Source of the DNA: Symsagittifera roscoffensis
Taxonomy: Eukaryota; Xenacoelomorpha; Acoela; Convolutidae
Direction: 5' to 3'
Length of the DNA stretch: 64,000 nt
Assembly (NCBI RefSeq): GCF_963678635.1
Contig: NC_087064.1
Location: 62,675,548-62,739,547, forward strand
This document shows positions 1-11,094 of the stretch, one piece after another. Position numbers and translations under genes: made by a program. Each line of letters starts with the position of its first letter. Positions within the stretch are counted from its first letter, which is position 1. The notes beneath the pieces are model-generated. The model worked only from the letters and a program-made list of their open reading frames with translations, made no database searches and was not told where the DNA came from.

Positions 1-717
1 ATAAAAGGACTGATGCCCGTTGTTGAGTGTTGCGTACTGTTGTACGCCCCTACGACTTGCGGCAGATATTTATCCCAGTCTGTCATGTATCTTGAGCAGT
101 ATACCCTCAGCATGTTCACCAACGTTCTATTCTGTCTCTTCACTAATCCGTTGGTCTGGGGATGGTAGGTCGTTGAGTGCGCTTGAGCAATGTGTGACCT
201 CTTCATCAATTCTTTAATACCGTGATATCCAATGTGTTATCAAGTGGTCACAAGTCTCCTCTGCCGAGGCTGTCTGACACGGCACCGCTTCTGCCAACTT
301 TGTGAAATGATCTATTATGACCAGTATCTGGTTATATCCCGATTCTGTCATACAGATCTTTTGATGGTCTATCTGCACAACCTCGTTAAATTCTGAGCTT
401 TCAACGGACTTGATTGGGAACTTCATCTTCCTTGGGTCTTTTACTTGCAGGCATGCCAGGCATGCATTCACCCATCTCTCGCAAGCTTTCCTCAATCCTG
501 GCCAATCAAACCTGTGAAGTATTCTTTGTTGCACCTTGTCTATCCCCTGGTGCCCCATCTGATCGTGCGATCTGAACAACACCTCTGTCTGATACAATTG
601 TGGTAATATGATGAGATTGTGCTTGTGTAATATCTTCTCCGCATCCTTTCTCTTGCATGCTACCACTCCGTCAATTGTGTGATAGAAAAAATCTTTCTTT
701 TCTTTGTAAAACTGGGT
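1..717 (-). pseudogene. pol: Integrase fragment A (truncated Ty3/Gypsy-like pol)
   Basis: This is a piece of retroelement integrase in the minus sense, nearly identical to the copy at 10242-11012. It starts in the segment just before the zinc-binding region and runs off the left edge of the window within the catalytic core. A readable stretch lies at 214-666 and contains the H-H-C-C zinc-binding residues and the first catalytic Asp (VVQIDH). Compared with 10207-11094, about 60-70 bp are missing near 215-222. This removes the segment with the second catalytic Asp (SDNG) and shifts the frame. At about 717 the sequence jumps abruptly into the catalytic-core region of copy B, so fragment A and copy B share a duplicated integrase segment joined head to tail. 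It cannot encode an active integrase. The boundary is placed by eye, with an uncertainty of a few bases. Confidence 0.85.
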
Positions 718-718
718 C

Positions 719-2371
719 TCTTCCAGTTCTATTCTGTCTCTCTACCAGCCCGTTGGTCTGAGGATGGTAAGTCGTTGAGTGTACTTGAGCAATGTGTGAC
801 CTCTTCATTATTTCTTTGGTCAAATCCCCCACAAAGGCCTTGCCGTTGTCTGACTGAAAAGTCAATGGACAACCATACCTCGATATCCAATGAGTTATCA
901 GGTGGTCACACGTCTCCTCTGCCGAGGCTGTTTGACACGGCACCGCTTCTGCCAACTTTGTGAAGTGGTCTATTATAACCAGTATCTCGTTATACCCCGA
1001 CTCTGTCATGCAGATCTTTTGATGGTCTATCTGCACCACTTCATTGAATTCTGAGCTTTCCACCGACTTGAGTGGGAATTTCATCTTCCTTGGGTCTTTT
1101 ACTTGCAGGCATGCCAGGCATGCATTCACCCATCTCTCGCAAGCTTTCCTCAATCCTGGCCAATCAAACCTGTGAAGTATTCTTTGTTGCACCTTGTCTA
1201 TCCCCTGGTGCCCCATCTGATCGTGCGATCTGAACAACAACTCTGTCTGATACAATTGTGGTAATATGATGAGATTGTGCTTGTGTAATATCTTCTCCGC
1301 ATCCTTTCTCTTGCATGCTACCACTCCGTCAGCTGTGTGATAGAGTAAATCTTTCTTTTCTTTGTAAAACTGGGTCAAGATCTTGTAACTGTCCTCATCG
1401 AGTTCCCCTTTCTCCTTGGACCCCGTCCGGATCCATTTGGAGAGGTCACTTGTCATCTTGTCGTTTTTTTGGGCTCTTATCAGGTCCGACAGCCTATATT
1501 TCGCCTTGACATGTTCCTTTGGTGCCATGATCTGTCCATTCATTTCCCCAGGGTTGTGGATGTCATCATTCAGCTTCACGCATATTATCCTCTTCATGAT
1601 CTTCATATCATCTTCTGGCACCAGATTTGTTCTGACATTTGAGATGCATGATAGTTCCCTGAATGGTTTCCTCGAAACTGCAATTCTTTCAAGTTCTTCA
1701 CCTCCTCGTACTTCTTTTACTTCCAAATTGTACGTTCCTGCGGATGGATCTGTCTGTAATTCCCTGTCGCGGTGTCTAATCTTCTCTTCCGCCAATATCA
1801 TGCATAGACTATCCTGATTGTCGCTGCTCTCATCCGAGTCCTCATCCCATGGTTCACACTCCCCGGACAAATTTCCTTCTTCAGTATCCTCTTCCTCCGT
1901 GGACGTGGACCACTCCCCAGGCTCTTGACCTAGTCCCAGGTATTCAGCTTCTTCGTTGAACGCCAATTTCTTTTTCCTAACCCGAGTCTGTTCAAGTATG
2001 TCGTCAGGGATTTTTTCAACCAGTGACTGCACGACTTCTTGCCCATCAGGGTTGGTCACCTTCGAGGTGTTTTTATCACTAACTATCTCGCTCGTTCGCA
2101 GTTTTGTAACCTCCGGTTCCTCCTTACCCTTTTCTTGGATCACGGGTTTATCATCTGCTAGTTTCTCGAGTAACCTCATTAAGTCATCATCTATTTGTGC
2201 ATCTCCCGTTTCTACCTGGTTAGGATCATAGCCTTTTGCCTTGAGCGTCTCCCTCACAATCTTTGACTTGAGTGTTATCCCTATCGGCATCCCTCGGTTC
2301 TTCTTCAAGATTGTTTTCTCCGGAGGTTCTTTTGGTAATTCGGGGTGATCTTCTATTGGTTGTCTACTCAT
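719..2371 (-). pseudogene. pol: Acidic linker plus integrase, copy B
   Basis: The first about 285 residues, up to the stretch KYRLSDLIRA, are an acidic, Glu/Asp/Ser-rich linker between RNase H and integrase and match no family I know. The integrase follows. Its zinc-binding residues are H383, H388, C418 and C421, and the catalytic triad is D449, D508 and E544 (D-x35-E spacing between the last two). The frame is then lost at about residue 550, where the sequence jumps to fragment A, leaving a short out-of-frame tail. The ATG at 2371 overlaps the stop of the RNase H frame (ATGA), as in copy C. This may be a shared one-base loss rather than a true start. The core has all catalytic residues but lacks its C-terminal part and the GPY/F-type domain. 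Confidence 0.85.
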
Positions 2372-2451
2372 CTTGTGAATGGAAGACTGTCGTACGTTTC
2401 CTTATCCATGAAGGAGAAGCCATCCTTGATTTCAGGTCTATCTGCCTCCCT

Positions 2452-3051
2452 CTATTCTTGTCTCTCGTAGAACTCCGTCTTGTTACTCAAGCTGTCAGCG
2501 TTTTGATGTTTGTCTCGTGTTCTATGCTCATTTATCATGTTGTACCCATCCAGGCGAACTATCCACCTCCCAATGTAACTTTGGTCCATTGAGTACGTCT
2601 TCAGCGAGCTTAGTGCCCTGTTGTCGACTAGCAGCTTGAATGGCTCGCTGCCTAGGTATGCTCTATATTTCTCGACAAAGGTAACCACCGCGAACATCTC
2701 TGCTTTTGGTGCCTCGTACTTCATTTGTGTGTCACTTAAGACTTTGCTCCCGTATGCTCTTGGTCTCAAGACTGTTTTTCCGTTCCATTCTTGTTCCTGA
2801 TGGAGAATTCCAGAAATCGCTACTACCGACGCATCCATGTCTAGCACGTACATCCCTTTCTCTGTTGGCATCCCTAGTACTGGTGCCTCGCACAACTCTT
2901 TCTTTATTCTCTGGAATGATTCTTCTGCTGCGTTGTTCCACGTGAACTTCTTGCCCTTGTGTCTCATTAACTGTTGCATCGGGTATACCTTGTCTGCATA
3001 GCCTTTGATGAATTCTCTGTAGTAATTCGCAAAACCCAGGAAGCTCATCAA
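2452..3051 (-). pseudogene. pol: RNase H domain of pol, copy B
   Basis: The reading frame carries the end of the RT connection (SFLGFANYYREFIKGYADK) and a Ty3/Gypsy-type RNase H. The acidic residues are visible in LDMDAS, KAEMFAV and LVDNRAL, with a final NADSLS. RNase H removes the RNA strand of the RNA:DNA hybrid during reverse transcription. The frame ends at an in-frame TAG at 2452-2454, where copy C has a CAG codon, so this is a private nonsense mutation. Reading past it would reach the same TGA as copy C, at the overlap with the ATG of the integrase segment. The beginning of the domain overlaps out-of-frame sequence caused by an indel near 3075. Confidence 0.85.
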
Positions 3052-3075
3052 TTGGTGTTCCGTTTTTGGCGATTT

Positions 3076-3342
3076 CTAAGTTAGAACTGCTTCTACTGCA
3101 TCTGGATCTGGTCTGATGCTGTGCTTGTCCACCATCCTGCCCAAGTATTTTATCGAATCCTTGAGTATCTCGCACTTTGGTGGTTTACACTTTAGCCCCG
3201 ACCTCTTCATACACGCAAACACCTCGTCAAGTCTCTCAATGTGGTCTTCTAGTGTGGGCGTCGCTATTACCACGTCATCCACGTAGCACATTACCAGATT
3301 GCCGTACTTCTTCATCACACCTATCAGCGCATGTGCCATCAA
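3076..3342 (-). pseudogene. pol: Reverse transcriptase palm fragment with YVDD, copy B
   Basis: This short frame holds the RT active-site box (MCYVDDVV) that carries two of the three catalytic Asp residues, followed by conserved KC..L.....YLG-type sequence. It is separated from the N-terminal half of RT (3339-4949) by a frame break at about 3340-3400. That break lies just upstream of this segment and is also present in copy C, so it predates the duplication. The frame ends with a stop at 3076, where copy C reads on for a few residues. It is a non-functional remnant. Confidence 0.85.
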
Positions 3343-4949
3343 CCGCTGAAATGGGGCGGTGGCATTGCAAAGACCAAACGGTATCCGCTTCCATTGGCGA
3401 ACCCTGTTTTGTCCCTGTCCTGCTTCCTGAGCGGTACCTGCCAGAAGGCCAAACCTAAATCAAGAGTCGTAAAAAACTTTGCATCACCTAACTTCGAGAG
3501 GCTCTCATCAATCCTAGGTATGGGATAGGCATCCTTCACCGTGACGGAGTTCAGGTATCGAAAGTCACAACAAAACCTCAATTGGTCGCCTTTCTTTTTG
3601 GCCATCACTACTCCACACACCCACGGTGATTTGAATGGTTCTATCATATCATACTCTAGTAGCGTTTCGATCTCTTTTCTACACGCATCCGATTTGTGTG
3701 GGGTCATGCGCCTCGCCCCCTCCCTGTGCGGTACCGCATTCTCTTCAAGTTCTATTTCATGCTCACCAAAATTACAACACCCGATGTCTGCCTTATGTCT
3801 CGAAAAAACTTCCTCGTTCCGCTCTAATACGTCCTTGATGGCTTCGAGCTGTTCGTCCGTTATCTTGCCTCTTAAATGTTCAATTTCCGGTAGGACCAGT
3901 TTTTCACTCTGCATTTCATCTGGTGTGGGCCGTTCCGGAAAATTCGAACAGCTCGATAGCCCATCGTCTGTCTCTGACTTAAGTGATTTCACAAGACCTG
4001 ATGAACCTTTTATTTTCCTCAATCGTCTCAAGATACAAATTTTGTCCCTATGATTGGGACAATCAACAACTTCATTTTGTTTTTGGTTTTCAGTCATTTC
4101 AGATCGAGTTTTTACGGGTAAAGCATATCCCAGCTTCCTCCCCCTCTGTATCATGATTGGTATGTCAAGTGTATTCAACAAGACACTGACGCAGAGACCG
4201 CTCTTCGTTATCGAGAAGGATCTTCCTAAAACAGCAGCACTTTGACTATTTGGATTTAGGACTATGCATACCTGCTTGTTGTCACTTAGTTCATTGTAAT
4301 TTTTCATTCGCAAGCTTACGATCGCCGCTTCGTTCGCCTTTAGCCTCACCCTCCTACTCACGAATACCGGTGCTTTATTCTCATTCGCCATTATTAAATT
4401 TGCCGGTTTAATTGCGTACCTCTTATCCGGGTTCCTTATCCTGAACATTGCGTTGTTTAGATCAATCGTTACATAGAAGTTCCTGATGAAGTCTCTGCCT
4501 AAAATGAATTGGTCACACTTATCTAGGTTTTCTACCACAAGAAAGCTCATCCACAGGTTGCGTTCCCGCAGATTTAGGGCTATTATTGGCGTTCTGCCCG
4601 TCACCCGCAGCGCCCCTTTGTTTGCAGCTGGCAACCGTATTCTCGAGTCTATCAAATCATTTTTGTTGAAGCCCATTCGTTCCCAAGTTTCGATTGGTAT
4701 AACACTCAAGACCACTTCCGTATCAAGTAACCCACGTAACTGAGTCTTCTTGCCACTTATGTCGAGCACATGTGCTGATACATCTGCCTCTGTCCCGATG
4801 TGCATTGCATCTTCCTCAAGCATGGCGCAGTGTCCTATCGATCTCACTTTCAACTCTTCTTTTCCTACGTAGATCTGCCCTACTAGATCTTCATCACATG
4901 TTATCATTGTTTTCGTATAGATGTTGATCCCATCTATATTTAGCATCAC
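3339..4949 (-). pseudogene. pol: Protease plus N-terminal RT, copy B (mutant protease)
   Basis: The frame contains a retropepsin-like aspartic protease whose active-site triad reads D76-T77-E78 (LLDTEVV). Copy C has the normal D-T-G at the matching place (codon at 14352-14354), so the catalytic glycine is lost here by one base (codon 4716-4718). A ILGRDF flap-side motif follows. The fingers and first part of the RT palm come next (CDFRYLNSV and the motif A region TTLDLGLAFWQVPL). The last about 12 residues are out of frame owing to the frameshift shared with copy C. At the upstream end, a one-base deletion near 4970 relative to copy C splits this frame from the zinc-knuckle frame. Confidence 0.87.
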
Positions 4950-5818
4950 CTCATGCGGATCATAAGCTTTGTGTACCTGTTATCAACTCGGACTGACTTG
5001 CTACCCCCTCTTGTGAGTAGTGCCCTCAATGCTCTAGAAGTCGTTTGTGGGCTTATACCACTCAAGTAATCTGCGTACACATCAATGTGCATTATTGTCT
5101 GTTCGCTGGGTTCGCTCAAGTTTCTCGTTACCTCATGGCCGCCCACGGTGATTATTGACATTATTCTGGCTCCGATCTTCGTTATGCCGAATGGCTTCCC
5201 CGTAACCATTTTTACAGTGTTGCAGTTTCCACTTTTTGTCGACCCCGCTACAGCCTCTGGTATTGACTGCGAGCAACCTAATGACTCGTTCATTTTCTGT
5301 CTTTCGATCTCTTGCTTTAGTCGTTGTTCTATTTCTTTCGCCGCCAGGTCCTGTTTCACTTTATTGATAGCTTCCGCCGCCGCTCTCTCAGAATTTATCT
5401 CTAGGGCGTTCCTGGCCGTGGCTTCTATTGCACTATTGACTTGCGTTACAGCTTTCACTGTTTTCGTTGGCAGTTCCGCACTTGGTGTTTCTAAGTTTTT
5501 CGTTTCAAAATCACCTTGTCTATTTCTCTGGTTCTGCACCGCTGCTAACGCCAACTTATGTTTAGGGTGACTCTGATTCTTGACGGCCCCCCAGAACAAC
5601 GGACAGTCCACCCTGAAGTGCCCCTCTTGGTTGCAGAAGAAGCATCTTGCACCCATTTTGATGATCAAGCCACTATAGAATTCGTGTTCCTCCATCTGGC
5701 TCATATCTTCCTCATCAGGGGCATATCCCAAACTCTTCATGCCCTGCTTGTATGTTGTGCCATCCGCCACGTGATGATCAGCTAACCCGCATTTTGCGCA
5801 AGATCTACGTTTGACCAT
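4946..5818 (-). pseudogene. gag: Nucleocapsid zinc-knuckle and linker region, copy B
   Basis: The protein begins with an atypical Cys/His cluster (C7, C10, then HH) and a canonical CCHC knuckle (C59, C62, H67, C72: C-x2-C-x4-H-x4-C), the RNA-binding signature of retroelement nucleocapsid. A long charged, Ala/Glu/Lys-rich helix-prone linker then leads towards the protease. The frame overlaps the preceding gag frame by 37 bases and lies -1 to it in both copies. That could be a natural gag-pol frameshift, but I see no classical slippery heptamer in the overlap. The frame ends with out-of-frame residues after the private deletion near 4970. Confidence 0.8.
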
Positions 5819-6409
5819 GTCATCTCTGGGCTTGTACCATGACGACCTTTGCGGTTGATTCCCCCTTGCGTATTCCTGTTATCTGAATACGAGTATTTCT
5901 TGGGTTTCATTAGCATGTACTCTCTTGACTTCTGTCTCATCTCTTCTGGAGTCGGTGCACTGTCTTTTGACAATGTATAGTATGTTGCTAACATTGTTCT
6001 CAAGTCATCATTACCCCATCAATGAAGTTTGAGGCGATGCTAAAGTTCCTTCTATTGGTGGACTCTTCCGGGTCACTCCTTCGTCTCAAGCTCTCAAGAT
6101 CATCTAGGAACCTGTCTATCGATTCATCGTCCCTCTGCCTTCTCTTTTCAAATCGCATCATCGCTTGATTACCCTTCATGCCTGACCCGAATCGATTTAA
6201 CAAAATCTCAAAGATTTTATCCGCAGTGTCGCGTTCCTCTTCTTTCTTCGCCACCACGCATTTCAATGCCGTGCCTTCCAAGTTGCTGAGTATCGCTGTG
6301 CATGCTTGCCTCTCATCGTTCAAGTTGTCTTGTTCCAAGTGCAACCTCATGACTTCTACCCAAGTGTCAATGCATCCATCTGAATCAACCTTGAACTCTT
6401 TCGGTTTTT
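5782..6409 (-). pseudogene. gag: Gag capsid-like region, 5'-truncated, copy B
   Basis: Two frames (6000-6409 and 5782-6003) make up a capsid-like gag segment. It has Trp-rich and helical stretches typical of Gypsy capsids, for example DTWVEVMRLHLE, a mid-region FEILLNRFGSG and RRQRDDESIDRFLDDLESL. The two frames are separated by a one-base break near 6000 that is also present in copy C (15637-15640). The gag N-terminus is missing. At about 6409 the match to copy C stops and the sequence switches to the SGNH ORF of copy C, giving a chance fusion frame across the junction. Confidence 0.8.
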
Positions 6410-8083
6410 GGATGCATCGTCGGGGAAAACAGATCGCTCCATCTGCTCGGCTACGTCCAGTAATCCAACGGGAAGGACACTCCTTTGACGTATTTGCCTG
6501 ATTATTTCGTTCAGGTTTCGCACCTTCGTGTTCATTTCCATTGCGTGTTGGTCCGCCTTCATGTTGTAGGGAATGGTACACACCGTGAGAATGGCAGGAT
6601 CCATTTGAATCCGCAATTCCTCAAGGATGCAGCTCATCTTGTCATGTAGCTTCATCACCTTCCTGGACTCCCCCCTGGACACGTCATTGGTCCCGATCAT
6701 TAGAGTCACCGTATATACTCTCCCCATCCCTAGCATCTCAAGTGATGCCATTATATGTGGCATCGGAGCTCCAGCGAAACTCAAGATCCCCGTTTGCCAA
6801 TGTGATTGAATCCGGGTCAGCACCCGCAGCAGGCTGTCCCCTACGATTAGGTGGACCGCCCCTTCCGGCACACGCGGCTGCGTGAGGTATTCCACCCAAG
6901 CCGCGTCATGGAAGCAAACCCTCCTGACTCTTTGTGCCGTGCTACTATTAATGCGATTGTGCCTGTGGTATCTGCCTTCCGTGTTTTTCTTGTAGCTTGA
7001 GATTACCACACTCCTGATAGGTTGTTCCCTCCATGTCGGGGGTAACTCCACTCTTGCCGGGCTCTCACGATTCCTTAGTTGTAGCCTCTCGTTCAATTCT
7101 TTCAGACGTGACGAGCTGCCGCTCATCTGACTACCGCTCGGGGTTGAACTTGGGGTATACCCAGGGAGTGCGACGTCCATCAATGGACGTATCGTTTGTG
7201 TCTCTAGGCCACGCAGGGAGGACGTTGACTCAGTTGGTATCCATACCTCCAACCCCTCATTCATATGCTCCTGAGCCGCGCGGTCAAGTTTAAATCGTCC
7301 CTTCGATCTGGGAGCTTCGTCCACCTCCATACGCGACTCTGGCCTTGAGCCGGTAGCCATTCGCTCCTTGGGCCTGGCTCCCTTCTGCATATCGAGCTCG
7401 CGTTGTCGTTGCTGGATTCTCTTAAGTTCCGACTTCAGCTGTTCACAATTCGCGGAATTCTCTCGCACCGTTTGTTCTTGTAGATGCTCGGCCTTCAGCA
7501 TATCAAGTTCCCTCCGCGCTTGGTCCTTTTCGACGACCGCTTGATCTCTCTCCAGATTTCCCTGATCTCTCTCAAGCTTCGCTTGATCCCGGTCGAGGTT
7601 CGCTTTGTTCCTCTCCCGCTGAGTCCTCTCAAGTTCTCTCTTCAGAGTACTGAGGTCCGGATACGCTTCTCCCGTTTGTTGCGCTCGCGTCATCGATGGC
7701 ATCTTACTCGTGCTCTGGCCCGTAGATCTTGCTGATGGTCTGATCGGTAGTGGGAACTCCCCTGCGCCATACTCGGTGTTGTTGCCCAAGCCAGGGTTCC
7801 TTGCCAAATCGAATCCCCTTATTCCTCCATCCACATTCCAGGACAGCCATCTGGTTTGCTCTTGGTTGGATATTCCATCAGTGGTGTAGCCGACCATTAG
7901 AACCGCTTCTGTTGCAGACTCCCGGCATTCGCCCTGTTCTTCCAATTGGAGGATGGCGCTCAGCATCACCGCCATTCTCTCATCCACTTGGGTGTAATCC
8001 AGATCCCTCAGGCGTCTGTATAGCTCATCAAGTGTGGGCCTTTTCAGAGCCGATGGCATGGACTTCCAGAATCGATCTGCCAT
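6410..8083 (-). pseudogene. SGNH-hydrolase ORF, truncated (copy C)
   Basis: This ORF sits directly downstream of pol. From the first ATG (8083) it has a helical N-terminal region, then a coiled coil with a repeated LERDQ pattern. A SGNH/GDSL-hydrolase domain follows. The nucleophile block is present (VGDSLLRVL), as are a glycine block (SFAGA) and the GTND block (MIGTNDVSRG). The last block with the catalytic Asp and His is missing because copy B sequence replaces the ORF at about 6409. The same three-part layout (N-terminal domain with a PGLG...PG/AGE segment, coiled coil, SGNH) is found in the intact 921-residue ORF at 58166-60931, which supports homology. The frame is open further upstream, but only to a non-ATG codon (8119). 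Confidence 0.82.
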
Positions 8084-8593
8084 TTCTATAATTTCCAGAT
8101 GATCTTGAGTATTAACCAACTTGTGAATTACCTTGCAACTTGAGAACTACCTTATCAACTTGAGTATTAGCGTACCAACTTGATTACTTGAGAATTAGCT
8201 TCTTGAAGCGTTGTTCAACTTGTGTGTTCGTTCAAGAACTTCTTTTCTTTCAATTGAGTGTAATAAGGTAGTCAATTTGACTTCACCAAATCAATCTGAA
8301 AATAACACTTGATCTTTAGACTAACATGCTATGTTCCTAACCTAAAACCCCCCTGCCACTATACTTAAAACCTTTTCCTTTTCGTTCTACTAAAATAGTT
8401 CAATTGGAAGTTTTCTAAAAGCATGCAGATTCATTTTATGTTTTAGCACCATCAATCATTTAAAATTTAATTGTCATGCCAATCACTTTTAAGATCCTTT
8501 TACCTGTGCCGTGCCCCAATACCCAACTTGAGATCCCTTCATACCCAACTTGAGATCCCTTCATACCCTACTCGAGACCCCCATGTACCCGAC
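8084..8593. other. Spacer between pol and SGNH ORF, with 22-bp tandem repeats
   Basis: This non-coding spacer is AT-rich and contains at least seven copies of CAACTTG (plus-strand reading) between about 8116 and 8560. Immediately after the pol stop, two perfect and about two degenerate tandem copies of a 22-bp unit (starting ACCCAACTTGAG) occupy about 8521-8600. I see no ORF. The position before a downstream ORF would suit a splice acceptor or internal promoter, but I cannot point to one. Confidence 0.6.
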
Positions 8594-9979
8594 TCAGGCG
8601 ATGCTCAAGTAGTATTTCTTGTGCAGATGTACCATTATCTCCGTTTCCGCGAAGACCACGTGTAGGATAACGTATAATTCCCTTGGGCTCAACTTGCCCC
8701 TGTTTGGGTCACAAACCGGCATTGAGACCTCCGTTATCCTTCTTTCAATCATGAAGTCTCGTAGTCTTGTTAGTGCCAACATCACGTGTTCAGGATCGAT
8801 CGTGTTTCTGTCATTGACCCTCGTCACTAGGAAGCACAGGTATTTGCCTGGGACTTGTGCTACTGATGGTGGAAGCGCAGCCATTCCTCCCAGCCCCGGT
8901 CTCTGTCTAAACAGAAACTCCACGTTCTGGTACTCTCTCTTGAAGTCGGCCTCCAGTCTTGATTTGAAACTCATGTCCGCCGTGATACAGATTGCGCTAG
9001 TCCTGTCTGACAGGATGAAGTCACTATCCGTTATCAGGATGTTTTCCGAGTATTCGTTTGGTATTTCAAACTTCGTTTTGAAATTCCGTCCTATGGTAGG
9101 CTCAACCTCCTCCCCATCCAGTTCCAGTCCGCTCGTTTCTCTCACTTCCCTGAGTTTCTTTATCATTAAATTTTCGGTGTGGGTAAGTCCTACCCCCACT
9201 CCCCGGACAAAAATATTTATCGACGTCCCCGTCGATGATGCTGGGTCTGAATTATCTGGTGGAATGTCGAGCGGCCTGTCTGTTGCCGTCCAGCCGAAGA
9301 GAGGATTTTCAGTCTTCATGTGCCTTCCCGCTGATATGTCAACTTGTTGTATGCTTTGTCCTTCGTCGCTTCCGTTCTTGACATCGCGCATCCATTCTAA
9401 TATCCTCAAGTTCGTATTCTCCCTCCTCTCTATCTCGCTCTGTTCCAAATCCGTCTCCCGCTCTGGTGTCGAGTAGTCTTCCTGTGGGTAGTGTTCATTA
9501 TCATTGATGATTTGCCATTCATCATCAGCTGCCAGTTCGCCCGCACTTAGTAGCTCTTTGCTTAGGTCATCGGGCTGTATCTTATCAATCAGGAAATTGT
9601 CTCCGTAACTGTTGTACTTCATGCCTGTCCGTTTCCTTGTCCCCGCTGGTATTGATAAGTCTGGTTCTGTCCACTTCGGCACCACACCTTGCTACGGATC
9701 ATTCCAGTCTTCTTCCACAAAAGATTCCGCTTCAGAGTCCGCTTCTATTTTTTCATTGTCATCCAAGCTCAAGTTCTGATTGCCATCATGTTTCTCTCTG
9801 GTGCCTCTTTCGTTTACTTCACATGCTGGCTTCACCAGTAGGTACTCAAGTCCCTCCATGTCCCTTGGTATACACCAGTCCTCTGGTGATGGGACATGAG
9901 GCTTCAGATTTTCATAATGTGCTGCTCGCCCAGTACTCAAGCGGTAGAACCGTCCTTGTTGATGTACTTCCGTTATCAT
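8594..9979 (-). pseudogene. pol: Pol C-terminus with macro-like domain (copy C)
   Basis: The frame begins in the integrase GPY/F-type C-terminal domain (MITEVHQQGRFYRL), continues through an acidic linker and ends in a macro-like domain. Macro hallmarks are the ITADMSF loop, GLGGMAALP, YLCFLVTR and the last strand before the stop (IMVHLHKKYY). It is colinear with the intact version in element D (61331-61735). An in-frame TAG at 9692-9694 splits it. Residues FVRGVGVGLTHTE in the linker are encoded by a 40-nt block identical to element D. The frame is not continuous with the integrase core, which lies in other frames. Confidence 0.82.
9177..9216 (-). promoter_or_regulatory. Ultraconserved 40-nt block in pol (cPPT-like), copy C
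   Basis: All 40 bases match 61917-61956 of element D although flanking coding sequence differs at many positions. On the sense strand it is purine-rich (GGGGAGTGGGGGTAGGA) and includes TGTCCGGGGAGT, which also sits against the 3' LTR of element D (51170-51181). A stem GTGGG-(GG)-TA / TACCCAC can form. Function is inferred: internal plus-strand primer site or another cis signal. Confidence 0.5.
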
Positions 9980-10157
9980 GAATGGTCCTCTCCATTTTTT
10001 GAGTAGTTTCTTTGTCCCTTACGTACTGGCCCACCTCATATGGCTTCGCCTGTAAAATCTTTTCATCATATTTCTTGCGCTGTCTCATTTGTGCTTGCGC
10101 AGTGTTCCTCCTGCATAGCTCGCTTAGTTCCTGCTGTCTCCTGATCGCTTCTTTCAC
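9912..10157 (-). pseudogene. pol: Integrase C-terminal fragment, copy C
   Basis: The residues RRQQELSELCRRNTAQAQ match the tail of the integrase in element D (RRQQELNDLCRRNTQQAQ). This places the fragment after the catalytic core and before the GPY/F-type domain. A deletion removes about 18-20 codons that in element D include WVFQNVIPP, and the frame is lost after VGQYV. It connects the broken core frame (10207-11094) to the macro-like frame (8594-9979). Confidence 0.75.
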
Positions 10158-10206
10158 GTAAGCTTGAGGCGACGTCCTCTTCGCTTCGTATTCTGGATAA
10201 AAAATG

Positions 10207-11094
10207 TCAAGGGCATTGCTCTCCCCTGCCCTTCAACATCATAAAAGGACTGATGCCCGTTGTTGAGTGTTGCGTACTGTTGTACGCCCCTACGACTTGC
10301 GGCAGATATTTATCCCAGTCTGTCTTGTATCTTGAGCAGTATACCCTCAGCATGTTCACCAACGTTCTATTCTGTCTCTCTACCAGCCCGTTGGTCTGAG
10401 GATGGTAAGTCGTTGAGTGTACTTGAGCAATGTGTGACCTCTTCATTAATTCTTTGGTCAAATCCCCCACAAAGGCCTTGCCGTTGTCTGACTGAAAAGT
10501 CAATGGACAACCATACCTCGATATCCAATGAGTTATCAGGTGGTCACACGTCTCCTCTGCCGAGGCTGTTTGACACGGCACCGCTTCTGCCAACTTTGTG
10601 AAGTGGTCTATTATAACCAGTATCTGGTTATACCCCGACTCCGTCATGCAGATCTTTTGATGGTCTATCTGCACCACTTCATTGAATTCTGAGCTTTCAA
10701 CCGACTTGAGTGGGAATTTCATCTTCCTTGGGTCTTTTACTTGCAGGAATGCCAGGCATGCATTCACCCATCTCTCGCAAGCTTTCCTCAATCCTGGCCA
10801 ATCAAACCTGTGAAGTATTCTTTGTTGCACCTTGTCTATCCCCTGGTGCCCCATCTGATCGTGCGATCTGAACAACACCTCTGTCTGATACAATTGTGGT
10901 AATATGAAGAGATTGTGCTTGTGTAATATCTTCTCCGCATCCTTTCTCTTGCATGCTACCACTCCGTCAGCTGTGTGATAGAGTAAATCTTTCTTTTCTT
11001 TGTAAAACTGGGTCAAGATCTTGTAACTGTCCTCTTCGAGTTCCCCTTTCTCCTTGGACCCCGTCCGGATCCATTTGGAGAGGTAACTTGTCAT
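10207..11094 (-). pseudogene. pol: Integrase catalytic core, copy C
   Basis: This frame contains the H-H-C-C zinc-binding region and the complete D, D-x35-E catalytic set (VVQIDH, SDNG, LVERQ). It matches integrases that insert LTR-element cDNA into chromosomes. The zinc pair reads NACLAFLQV where copy B and element D keep Cys-x2-Cys, so one zinc-binding Cys is replaced by Phe. Upstream, a run of six A (sense strand) replaces the seven A seen in copy B, which breaks the frame from the acidic linker. Downstream, the frame ends early after MMLKGRG by a further indel. Confidence 0.85.

Larger units (their letters stand above)
718..6409 (-). mobile_element. Degenerate Ty3/Gypsy-like gag-pol, copy B
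   Basis: Read on the minus strand, this block runs capsid-like gag, CCHC knuckle, protease, reverse transcriptase, RNase H, an acidic linker and integrase. That order (RT-RNase H-integrase) is the Ty3/Gypsy one. No LTR is visible at either end. The right end joins the middle of the copy C SGNH ORF at about 6409, and the left end joins integrase fragment A at about 717. It is nearly identical to the corresponding part of copy C (about 10.36-16.04 kb) and differs by scattered substitutions and single-base indels. The coding sequence is split by frame breaks, some shared with copy C (RT, gag) and some private, so it is a recent duplicate of an already decayed element. Whether it arose by segmental duplication, recombination between nested copies or assembly error cannot be decided here. 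Confidence 0.85.

Noticed and set aside
5782-5818. Programmed -1 gag-pol frameshift site
   Set aside because: The 37-base overlap is shared by both copies, but no classical slippery heptamer lies in the right frame and both copies are decayed.
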